From contig CAZSMC010000092.1 of assembly GCA_964607755.1 (NCBI GenBank), forward strand, positions 1 to 14,155: DNA of 14,155 bases, in the 5' to 3' direction. The DNA is from CAZSMC01 sp964607755 (lineage in GTDB: Bacteria > Zhuqueibacterota > Zhuqueibacteria > Residuimicrobiales > Krinioviventaceae). Below the pieces are notes generated by a model. The model was not told where the DNA came from, did no database searches, and worked only from the letters and a program-made list of their open reading frames with translations. Shown here piece after piece: positions 7,481-14,155 of this stretch. Numbering within the stretch: the stretch's first letter is position 1; the number at the start of each line of letters is the position of its first letter. The position numbers and the translations under genes were made by a program.

Positions 7481-8497
7481 ATGAAACCAGATGATAGCCG
7501 TTACAATTCGTTTTCACTCGTTCGCGAAATGATGGACACCGTCAAAGTGGTAAAAGATTTCGATCCCGGACAAACCAAAACCATAGCAATGAAGATAAAT
7601 TCTGTTGGCAGGTTGTTTTTCACCGGTGAAGGTTCCAGCCGTATTTTTCCTGCAAAGAACACAATTCGCCGCGCCCTCACCTGGGGCATTGATTGGAGTC
7701 TTGCCACCGATGGATCGCGCCAGGCGGCGCAATACGATTTGTCCAGATACGCCGTGTTTTGCGCGTCCAATTCCGGTCGCACAAAGGAAGTCGTGCTATT
7801 GGCAAAAAAACTGGCGCAGCAGGGCAATCCCAATCGTTTTGCGCTCACAGCTAATGCAAATACGCTGCTTGAGCAATCCTGCACTGACACCATCGTTTTA
7901 ACTTGTGGATGGGAACAAGCCGTTGCAGCGACAAAAAGTGTTGTCGAGCAGGCGCTGGTTTACGAATCAATGCTCTGGAACGTAGCGAACAAGGATTTAG
8001 CTAAAGCGCTGCCGGAATTATCGAACAGCATACACGCGGCCCTTACACAAGATATCGATGACTCGATTATCGAAACCGCGGTTCAGGCGCCAACGATTTA
8101 CTTTGCCGGTTACAACGACGGCGTGGCCGAAGAACTCACATTAAAAACGAACGAAATTACCCGCAAGAAATCCGACTTTCTCGAAGGTACCTATGCAGTG
8201 CATGGCATTGAAGAAGTGATGAATGAAAAAGACATCGTATTTGTTGTCGATCCGATAGATGACGAAGTTGAGAAATTCCAGGAGGTCCTGGAACAAGGTG
8301 TTGGTTTAAAAGTCGTCGCCATTGCCAACCGTGACACGCCATTCCACACCATTCGCGTGCCAGACGCTGGTGACCTGACACCTTATGTTTATCTCTGCGC
8401 CGGCTGGAACCTGTTGGTCGAAATCGGTCTCAAACTCGGCATCAACCTCGACAAACCCGAACGCGCCCGCAAAGTGGGGAATGAGTTTGTGGGGTGA
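7481..8497 (+). CDS. Two-domain SIS sugar isomerase/deglycase-like enzyme
   Basis: A 338-residue protein with two tandem SIS (sugar isomerase) domains, like the isomerase half of GlmS, AgaS and the FrlB deglycases, which act on phosphorylated amino sugars or Amadori products in the cytoplasm. The first domain has LFFTGEGSSRIFPAKN at about 45-60 and the phosphosugar-binding-type loop ASNSGRTKEVV near 95-105. The second has TIYFAGYNDGVAEELTLKTN near 206-225, then EITRKKSDFLEGTYAVHGIE with His241 in the family's HG-E position. The C-terminus KPERARKVGNEFVG recalls the basic tail of such enzymes. The frame is open back to 7286, but GGAGG at 7471-7475 sits 5 bases before the ATG at 7481, which is the start chosen. 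It follows the DUF4954 gene by 19 bp and is surely co-transcribed with it. The exact substrate is not determined. Confidence 0.88.
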   Translation: MKPDDSRYNSFSLVREMMDTVKVVKDFDPGQTKTIAMKINSVGRLFFTGEGSSRIFPAKNTIRRALTWGIDWSLATDGSRQAAQYDLSRYAVFCASNSGRTKEVVLLAKKLAQQGNPNRFALTANANTLLEQSCTDTIVLTCGWEQAVAATKSVVEQALVYESMLWNVANKDLAKALPELSNSIHAALTQDIDDSIIETAVQAPTIYFAGYNDGVAEELTLKTNEITRKKSDFLEGTYAVHGIEEVMNEKDIVFVVDPIDDEVEKFQEVLEQGVGLKVVAIANRDTPFHTIRVPDAGDLTPYVYLCAGWNLLVEIGLKLGINLDKPERARKVGNEFVG

Positions 8498-8509
8498 GGT
8501 GACAGCATT

Positions 8510-8543
8510 ATTCCTCCTGGAATCAATGCATTGCAGGAGGAAT
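8510..8543 (+). terminator. 10-bp hairpin after the SIS gene, possible terminator
   Basis: ATTCCTCCTG (8510-8519) pairs perfectly with CAGGAGGAAT (8534-8543) across a 14-base loop, 13 bp past the SIS stop codon. The position suits transcript end formation or 3' protection, but no T-run follows the stem. The right arm contains a perfect AGGAGG ribosome-binding sequence in front of an ATG at 8547. Confidence 0.45.
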
Positions 8544-8663
8544 TGAATGCCTTTCCATCAATGCCACTGTTTTTATCTTTCACACCGGGATGTCCGTTTT
8601 TTATGTGTGTCAATACAATACCAATATGACTTTAGTTAGAAGTGGCGATGTTCCGGATGGCAT

Positions 8664-8759
8664 AACAATGGGTCACTTTTTGATTACGGATTAACTTCAT
8701 AAGGCATTATTTAATAACATTTTATCAAATAGATAACGTTCATTCAGTGACCCATTGTT
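8664..8759. repeat. 96-bp unit with inverted terminal arms, copy 2
   Basis: TAACAATGGGTCAC (8663-8676) is perfectly repeated in inverted orientation as GTGACCCATTGTTA (8747-8760). The 13-base core arms, their orientation and the 96-bp outer length are the same as in copy 1 at 628-723, and the single difference in the left arm is G here for A there. The 70-bp AT-rich interior is not recognisably related to that of copy 1. Both arms are flanked by TA, which would fit a TA target duplication if the true ends are ACAATGG. It contains no coding capacity. Confidence 0.7.
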
Positions 8760-8984
8760 AGGCTTGTTTCTGATGTTTCTATTTTCATATAATATACATC
8801 TGTATTACCTGCCAGTAACCAAGTATTGCCAATATCGTGAAAAGTAACTTGATTAAAGAAACGAATTTTATTAATTTACCCGACTTGATTTCGATGTATT
8901 GGAATGAGCAATTTACCACCAAGACATTTCAATATTTCATCACAAGGCTGCAATTCTTTTTTGATAAAAAGGACTCAAAACAGC

Positions 8985-9008
8985 ATGCCGAATAAACTGG
9001 CATTTTTT
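8985..9008 (+). terminator. Short hairpin with T-run upstream of polysaccharide operon
   Basis: ATGCC (8985-8989) and GGCAT (8999-9003) form a 5-bp stem with a 9-base loop, running into six Ts at 9003-9008. It lies about 90 bp before the first polysaccharide gene, so it could stop read-through from upstream or act as an attenuator. The stem is short for an intrinsic terminator. Confidence 0.35.
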
Positions 9009-9097
9009 GAAATCATGAGAACAAAACTGTGTATGTGGCAGTTTAAAAAATTGTTATAACACATCTCTTCTCATCCTGACAATTAAGGAATATGGAT

Positions 9098-10327
9098 ATG
9101 GCAAAAAAGAACCTCTCTTTTCTGGATTATCTTTCAGTATTGGTCAAATGGCGAAAATTTATCATTATTAATTTTTTCGCAGTTTGTCTCATTACGGCCA
9201 TCATAAGTTTAATCATTCCGAAATGGTACAAATCCACAGCAACAATACTTCCTCCTACATCCGAAAGCAGTTTTAATTTTGGCGGGATATTGGAACAGTT
9301 ACCTGTGGGCTCTCTGGGATTGGGACTAGGCGGCAGAACCGATCAAGCCGCTCTCGTCATTGCCATCATCAACAGTCGGACTGTTATGGAATCGGTCGTC
9401 AATGAGTTTGATTTGATTGAGCGGTACAAATCGGAAAATATGGAAGAGGCCGTTAGGACGTTGCGTAATAACATCAACGTCGAGATAACCGAAGAAAATA
9501 CCATAAAAATATCCTCCGAGGCAAAGACCAAATATTTTGCTTTCTTTGACAAAGACAAAGCGGTCCGGACATTTGTCAAGGATATGGTGGATTTTTTGGT
9601 CAATGAAATTGATCAAAGAAACCGGACTTTGAAGAGAGAAGAAGCAGCCAACACCAGAATATTTATTGAAGACCGTTATCAACAAAATGTGCAGGATTTA
9701 AAAGAAGCGGAACAAGCGCTCAGGGATTTTCAAAAGCAGTACGGCATGCTTGTTTTGGAAGAACAAACCAAAGCAACAATTGAAACCATGGCAAAAATGA
9801 AAGCTCAGCTTGCCATGCAGGAAGTTGATTTGAATATACTCGAACACTACAAAGGCAAAACTCATCCAGATTACAAGCGCACGAGAAATGAATATCTTGA
9901 GCTAAAAGAAAAATTTAATGAACTGTTGAACCTGCCAAAAGGAGATGGGCCAAAATCCCAGAGTGTGCTCGTACCGCTTAATGATGCTCCGGACCTGGGA
10001 TTAAAATACGCCCGCTTGTACCGAGATGTCAAAATGCAGGAAAAGATCATGGAATTTTTGCTCCCCCAATACGAGCAAGCCAAAATCCAGGAGCAAAAAG
10101 ATACACCCACGATACAGTTGTTGGATCCGGCGAACCGGCCGATCAAAAGAAGTAAACCGAAAAGATCCATATTGGTCTTGGCTGTCGGTTTTATGAGTAT
10201 TGTTTTTTGCGGTATTGTGGCCTATTTAAAAATTCATCTTGAAGAGCTTAGACTCTCTGATCCTCAAAAATATGAAAAACTTTCCGGTATTTTTTCGAAT
10301 CTCAAGCCGAAAAATCTGTTGAAATGA
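9098..10327 (+). CDS. Polysaccharide co-polymerase / chain-length regulator (Wzz/GumC type)
   Basis: A 409-residue inner-membrane protein that would set chain length or aid export of a surface polysaccharide. A first membrane segment lies at ~21-40, followed by the Wzz-domain stretch PKWYKSTATILPPTSE. A long coiled-coil-rich periplasmic part covers ~168-277, and the proline/basic motif DPANRPIKRSKPKRS (~343-357) leads into a second membrane segment at ~356-379. This is the classic polysaccharide co-polymerase layout. No C-terminal tyrosine-kinase domain (Walker A or tyrosine tail) is present, unlike fused GumC/Wzc proteins. Two ATGs, at 9092 and 9098, are possible. AAGGA at 9085-9089 is 8 bases from the second and only 2 from the first, so I chose 9098. 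It is the first gene of the operon and its stop overlaps the flippase start. Confidence 0.9.
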   Translation: MAKKNLSFLDYLSVLVKWRKFIIINFFAVCLITAIISLIIPKWYKSTATILPPTSESSFNFGGILEQLPVGSLGLGLGGRTDQAALVIAIINSRTVMESVVNEFDLIERYKSENMEEAVRTLRNNINVEITEENTIKISSEAKTKYFAFFDKDKAVRTFVKDMVDFLVNEIDQRNRTLKREEAANTRIFIEDRYQQNVQDLKEAEQALRDFQKQYGMLVLEEQTKATIETMAKMKAQLAMQEVDLNILEHYKGKTHPDYKRTRNEYLELKEKFNELLNLPKGDGPKSQSVLVPLNDAPDLGLKYARLYRDVKMQEKIMEFLLPQYEQAKIQEQKDTPTIQLLDPANRPIKRSKPKRSILVLAVGFMSIVFCGIVAYLKIHLEELRLSDPQKYEKLSGIFSNLKPKNLLK

Positions 10328-11835
10328 AAATCACCCCTCAAACCCAACAAAATCTGAATAATGATATCAAGCGTACGGCTAAAGATTCATTTATTTACCT
10401 GCCATCCAGAGTCATACCGGCAATAACAGGTATTCTTTTAATTCGTATTTTAACCACCATTTTTACACCAGAGGAATACGGATTTTACCAGATTACATTG
10501 TCAACATTTGGACTCATTCGCGTTTTCAGTATGGTCTGGGTATCTTCAAGCGTAACACGATTTTTTCTAAGCTATAAAAATCAAAATAAACAACACATTT
10601 TTCACTCAACGTTGTTCATATGTGCCGTCATTAGTGCCATAGTTGTCGTTATCGTCAGTTTTCTTATCAATCGGTTTTATTTTCTATCAAAAATAGATAC
10701 AGAACTTTATCATCTTATTAATATTGCCATTGCTGCTTCTTTTTTCACAGCGCTTTTCGAAACGTTTGTCGTGGTCTTTCGCGCAGGACTCGAAGCAAAA
10801 AAATATTCGCTGTTTTGGATTCTTTTCTCCGTTGGTAAACCACTTTTAGGTATCGTGCTGATTTTACTTTTTGGATTCCGGGTCGACGGCATTTTTTGGG
10901 CCTTTCTTGTCATACCTTTTATCTTGGAAATCATTATTTTCACCCGCATTGGCCTTTTTCAGTCTCTCTCAGGAAAAAATTATTCACACGATCTTGCCAA
11001 ACAATTTCTAAAATACGGCCTGCCCATCACAATGTCGTTTTTAGCATTTTGGATTCTTTCTTTGTCAGACAGATATTTAATCGAATATTTCCAGAGCACA
11101 AGCCAGGTCGGATTTTACAGCGTTGGCTATGTTATTTCGGAAAAAACACTCAATTTTCTGTACATGATTTTAATGTTAGCCGCTTATCCCATTATTGTTG
11201 ACAGTTGGGAAAAACACGGCAGAGACTACACTCAACACCTCATTTCGGAATTGACTCGTATTTTTTTTATTATTTGCATACCTTTTCTTGTCATTTTAGT
11301 CACGTTACCCGATCATGTGCTGCTCGTTTTTGCCAGCGACAAATTTATCAAAGGAGCGAATGTACTGCCATTTATCGCGATTGGCGTTTTTTTTAACGGC
11401 TTGAATCAATATGTGCTGAAAAGCTTTGAATTACAAAAAAAGAGCCATAAAATAGCAGGACTCGCTTTTTTTGCCGGAGCAACAAACATCATTGCAAATA
11501 TCATACTCATACCAAAATTTGGATATATAGGCGCTGGTATTTCCGCCTGTCTTGCATATATTGTTTATTTTTTATCAGGTTGGTTTTTCGCTCGCAAGGA
11601 ACTCGCATTTAGACCACCCATTTATTCTATAACAAAAATTGTGTTAGCGGGATCAGTTACCGGATTGCTTATGACCATCATGGCTGGCTGGATTCAAAAA
11701 ACCCTTTTTGTAGTTATACTCGTTATCCCCGCCGGCTTGCTTTTTTTTATCGGCTTTTTGTTTATTTTGCAAGAGTTAAAAAAACAAGAAATGCTAAAGG
11801 GCTGGAACTATCTCTTGAGGTTTGGTAGAAAATGA
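10324..11835 (+). CDS. Polysaccharide flippase (Wzx-like, MOP exporter superfamily)
   Basis: A 503-residue membrane protein with about 12-14 hydrophobic segments, matching the usual length of Wzx/PST exporters. These flip lipid-linked oligosaccharide units across the inner membrane. The N-terminus is typical: KRTAKDSFIYLPSRVIPAIT, then GILLIRILTTIFTPEEYGFY. Mid-protein pieces such as LKYGLPITMSFLAFWILSLS, then DRYLIEYF, and the later LPFIAIGVFFNGLNQYVLKS stretch followed by FELQKKS, also fit the family. The ATG lies inside the preceding gene's end (an ATGA overlap at 10324-10327), so the two are translationally coupled. No ATPase motif is present, as expected. The family is clear, but the sugar unit it carries is not known. 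Confidence 0.92.
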   Translation: MKITPQTQQNLNNDIKRTAKDSFIYLPSRVIPAITGILLIRILTTIFTPEEYGFYQITLSTFGLIRVFSMVWVSSSVTRFFLSYKNQNKQHIFHSTLFICAVISAIVVVIVSFLINRFYFLSKIDTELYHLINIAIAASFFTALFETFVVVFRAGLEAKKYSLFWILFSVGKPLLGIVLILLFGFRVDGIFWAFLVIPFILEIIIFTRIGLFQSLSGKNYSHDLAKQFLKYGLPITMSFLAFWILSLSDRYLIEYFQSTSQVGFYSVGYVISEKTLNFLYMILMLAAYPIIVDSWEKHGRDYTQHLISELTRIFFIICIPFLVILVTLPDHVLLVFASDKFIKGANVLPFIAIGVFFNGLNQYVLKSFELQKKSHKIAGLAFFAGATNIIANIILIPKFGYIGAGISACLAYIVYFLSGWFFARKELAFRPPIYSITKIVLAGSVTGLLMTIMAGWIQKTLFVVILVIPAGLLFFIGFLFILQELKKQEMLKGWNYLLRFGRK

Positions 11836-13193
11836 TGCCAAGTAACGCTCTCGACATAAAACTTCATTTCAGATGGGATATTGTTCTGATTCTTTTAACA
11901 GAGCTTTTGTTCTTTTTGCTGTTTTTAAAATCGAACTTTCTGGGCTTGCTCTTTTTAATATTTATTGGTACTCTGTTTCTCATATATCTCTATCCGGAAA
12001 TCGGTTTTGCTGTTGCGTTCACAGGAAACACTATTCTTTATTTTCTATTCGATCATATTTCGGTTCCCTTTACATACCCTGAAATGCTGACATATATCAT
12101 CCTTTTGGTATTAGGAGCGACTTTTTATCTATTAAAACATCCATCAATTGAATTGAAATTGGGGCCATTGTTCAAGATAACTCTTGCTATCGCCATAATT
12201 CTGATATTCGGACTATTCTACTCTTCTGATAGGACATATGGTATCTATAAAATCACTTTTTTCTTTATATTGAACATTCCATATTTTGTCGTAGCTTCGT
12301 TATATCGAAAAGATTTTATTGGAATTGAAAAAATATTAGTTTTCACTATTATAGTGGGATTATTTCTCAGTTATTTTAGCTTTCAAATCGCTTCTGATAG
12401 TGCTTTTTTCAAATTTGTAAGATTTCGACTGTCAGAAGATGTGGGTCCTCTGAATCTGTCAAGAGCACTTGCAATTGCTGCTGTGAGTTGTCTTTATTTT
12501 ATCACAAAATCAAAAAAATGGATGCCCATTCTATTTGGTGCTATCGCTTTACCCTTCCTTCTGGCACCGCTTAATTGGACTGGATCAAGAGCGCCCATGT
12601 TAGGTATTATCTTATCTGCAATATTATATTATATTTTGCAACCGTCTCAATCTCTGCCCAGAAAAATTATTTTTATATGTATAGGGCTTGTTGGAATCGT
12701 TTATTATTTTTTACATGTTGGAGGCCACGTTGCATCCAGAATGAGTACACCAGTGGTGGAAGAAGCTAGTGCGGCTTTTCGTTTGTTAGCCTGGTTTCAA
12801 TCGATTCTGGACTTTATACAATCACCTCTCTTAGGAATTGGAACTGGCAGTTTTTTTCTGGAAACAGGATTTATTCCTCTTATTTATCCACATAATCTTA
12901 TTTTGGAGCTGGCTTGTGAGAATGGTATTTTGGGATTATCTGCGATTTTATTATTTATTGCTATTTCAGGTTACTATGCCATTAACAATATAAAATATTA
13001 TTACAAACAAGAAAACAGGTCAAAGACACAACTCAGCATTGTGGTGGCCTGTTTATTTGCAAATACGTTGTGGAATGCTATGTTTACGGGGAATATCTTT
13101 GCAAACAATATGGTATGGTTTTCAGCCGGACTTGTGTGGGCTATTTATGCAACGCATCGCATAACAAAACAGACACAAGGCGACAATATTTAA
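11832..13193 (+). CDS. O-antigen polymerase/ligase-like membrane protein (Wzy/WaaL type)
   Basis: A 453-residue, highly hydrophobic protein with roughly 11-12 membrane segments. It would either polymerise the flipped oligosaccharide units or transfer the polymer to its acceptor. The diagnostic piece is the large periplasmic-loop region near residues 335-370: LLGIGTGSFFLETGF, then YPHNLILELACENGILGLSA. This matches the G-G--F and HN--LE---E-G--G pattern of the Wzy_C (O-antigen ligase) domain. An upstream RAPMLGIILSAILYYIL segment also fits. It overlaps the flippase stop by 4 bases (ATGATG at 11832), so it belongs to the same operon. Polymerase is favoured over ligase because of the adjacent Wzz and Wzx genes, but sequence alone cannot decide. 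Confidence 0.87.
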   Translation: MMPSNALDIKLHFRWDIVLILLTELLFFLLFLKSNFLGLLFLIFIGTLFLIYLYPEIGFAVAFTGNTILYFLFDHISVPFTYPEMLTYIILLVLGATFYLLKHPSIELKLGPLFKITLAIAIILIFGLFYSSDRTYGIYKITFFFILNIPYFVVASLYRKDFIGIEKILVFTIIVGLFLSYFSFQIASDSAFFKFVRFRLSEDVGPLNLSRALAIAAVSCLYFITKSKKWMPILFGAIALPFLLAPLNWTGSRAPMLGIILSAILYYILQPSQSLPRKIIFICIGLVGIVYYFLHVGGHVASRMSTPVVEEASAAFRLLAWFQSILDFIQSPLLGIGTGSFFLETGFIPLIYPHNLILELACENGILGLSAILLFIAISGYYAINNIKYYYKQENRSKTQLSIVVACLFANTLWNAMFTGNIFANNMVWFSAGLVWAIYATHRITKQTQGDNI

Positions 13194-13206
13194 ATAGGCT
13201 TGACTT

Positions 13207-14155
13207 ATGAATAGTTGTATGTTTTTGATGACAGAATTCACACATGATGCCAGAGTTACAAAAGAAGCTCGTACTTTAGTAAAGAATGGGCATTCTGTCT
13301 TGGTGGTTGCTCTAAAAGATAAAAAGACACCAATTAAAGAGATAAGGGATAATTTCCTAATCAAACGCACGAGTCTTTTTACTCGTTATAGATTGCCAAA
13401 AGGTAACATATTTTTTTTTATTAAATACATTGAGTATATAATTCGTACAATAGTAGAAAATAAAAATGAAAAATTTGATGTATATCATGCACATGATTTG
13501 GAAACACTTCCAGTTGCTTTTATACTATCTAAAATAAATAATAAAATTCTAATTTATGACTCGCATGAATTATATATTGAACAGGATCGTCATAGTAGAA
13601 TAAGAAGATGGTTTTGGTATCAAATTGAAAAATTTTTATCACAAAAACCTTTCGAAACATTTATGGAAACAGATTCGAGAGGCAGACTGTACGCCCAACG
13701 TTATGGAGTTAAGCAACCGATTACCTTAAGGAATTGTCAGTATTTAAATTTTACAAATTCGCAAAATGAATTTAGAAAAATATTACCAATTCATACTGAA
13801 GAAAAAATAATATTATACCAGGGGGGGATAGAGATTAACAGAGGTTGTGAGAAATTACTCGACACTATGATGTACTTAAATAATAATGCAGTGTTAATTT
13901 TTCTTGGCGACGGTTCTTATAAAATTGAATTACGTGAAAAGGTAAAAGAACATAAAAAAGCCAATAAAATATATGTCTTAGATGCAGTACCGTGGGAGCA
14001 ATTATCAATGTATACAGCTTCAGCAGATATTGGTGTTTTCCCATTGCAAAATGTGTCCTTACAATATTACTATGCCTTATCTAACAAACTTTTTGAATAT
14101 CTGTCTGCGGGATTACCCGTTGTTTTTAGCGATTTCCCTGAAATGCGTAAAGTTA
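13207..14155 (+). CDS. Glycosyltransferase, GT4-like (GT-B fold), cut by window edge
   Basis: The frame is open from the ATG at 13207 to the window end, giving 316 codons of an enzyme that would add a sugar to the growing repeat unit at the cytoplasmic membrane face. The start is MNSCMFLMTEFTHDARVTKE, with the N-terminal Rossmann domain showing FDVYHAHDLETLPVAF and LIYDSHELYIEQD. The C-terminal domain shows IILYQGGIEINRGCEKLL, LIFLGDGSY and then LSNKLFEYLSAGLPVVFSDF, the nucleotide-sugar-binding E(x7)E-type region of family 4. Another in-frame ATG is at 13219, and neither has a clear ribosome binding site. It follows the Wzy gene by 13 bp. The DNA here is visibly AT-richer than the left half of the window. 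The remaining C-terminus, perhaps 40-60 residues, lies outside. Confidence 0.88.
   Translation, partial: MNSCMFLMTEFTHDARVTKEARTLVKNGHSVLVVALKDKKTPIKEIRDNFLIKRTSLFTRYRLPKGNIFFFIKYIEYIIRTIVENKNEKFDVYHAHDLETLPVAFILSKINNKILIYDSHELYIEQDRHSRIRRWFWYQIEKFLSQKPFETFMETDSRGRLYAQRYGVKQPITLRNCQYLNFTNSQNEFRKILPIHTEEKIILYQGGIEINRGCEKLLDTMMYLNNNAVLIFLGDGSYKIELREKVKEHKKANKIYVLDAVPWEQLSMYTASADIGVFPLQNVSLQYYYALSNKLFEYLSAGLPVVFSDFPEMRKV

Larger units (their letters stand above)
8498..9097. other. About 600-bp non-coding region before the polysaccharide operon
   Basis: This stretch separates the SIS gene from the polysaccharide operon. It holds a hairpin just after the SIS stop (8510-8543), a second 96-bp unit with inverted ends (8664-8759) and a short hairpin with a T-run (8985-9008), each listed separately. 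A TATAAC hexamer at 9055-9060 could be a -10 element for the operon, but no good -35 is paired with it. Two small frames, of 30 codons (8547-8639) and 51 codons (8904-9059), lack supporting evidence as genes. Confidence 0.6.

Noticed and set aside
8904..9059. 51-codon frame before the polysaccharide operon
   Set aside because: No proper ribosome binding site and no recognisable motif, and it includes the 8985-9008 hairpin. Likely chance in AT-rich DNA.
9032..9060. Sigma-54-like promoter (TGGCA ... TTGTT) before the Wzz gene
   Set aside because: The GG and GC elements are not at the required spacing, and the GC is missing.

Overview
This window reads as a bacterial chromosome segment: compact genes, ATG starts preceded by AGGA/GGAGG-type sites, the standard genetic code, and no RNA gene, IS transposase or CRISPR visible. 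Three features point loosely to the Fibrobacterota-Chlorobiota-Bacteroidota group or a neighbour such as Calditrichota or KSB1-like lineages: a DUF4954 protein, a winged-helix regulator joined to a membrane segment, and an OPT/SSS transporter pair. This placement is inference; no marker gene is present.

Left part (1-2834): a sodium:solute symporter, cut off by the window edge, runs leftward. An OPT-family oligopeptide transporter runs rightward. They diverge from a 354-bp gap that holds a 96-bp unit with inverted 13-bp ends. A hairpin closes the OPT gene.

Middle part (2838-8497): a LacI-type ligand-binding protein without the usual DNA-binding domain runs leftward. A membrane-anchored winged-helix regulator diverges from it, and a 24-bp near-palindrome lies between them. 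Next come a large DUF4954 left-handed beta-helix protein and a two-domain SIS sugar isomerase/deglycase-like enzyme, closely spaced and each with a strong ribosome binding site. The simplest reading is a sugar- or amino-sugar-handling unit next to its own sensor/regulator pair. The substrate cannot be read from the sequence.

Right part (8498-14155): a 594-bp non-coding stretch contains a second 96-bp unit of the same design, then two candidate hairpins. It is followed by a surface polysaccharide operon: chain-length regulator (Wzz/GumC type), flippase (Wzx type), polymerase/ligase (Wzy/WaaL type) and a family-4-like glycosyltransferase cut by the window edge. The first three overlap by ATGA-type junctions. 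DNA becomes visibly AT-richer toward the right end, as is common in exchanged polysaccharide loci.

The most unusual signals are (i) the two 96-bp units, which share their inverted ends and exact length but not their interiors, and (ii) the HTH-less LacI-type sensor divergent from a membrane winged-helix regulator, with a long dyad between them.
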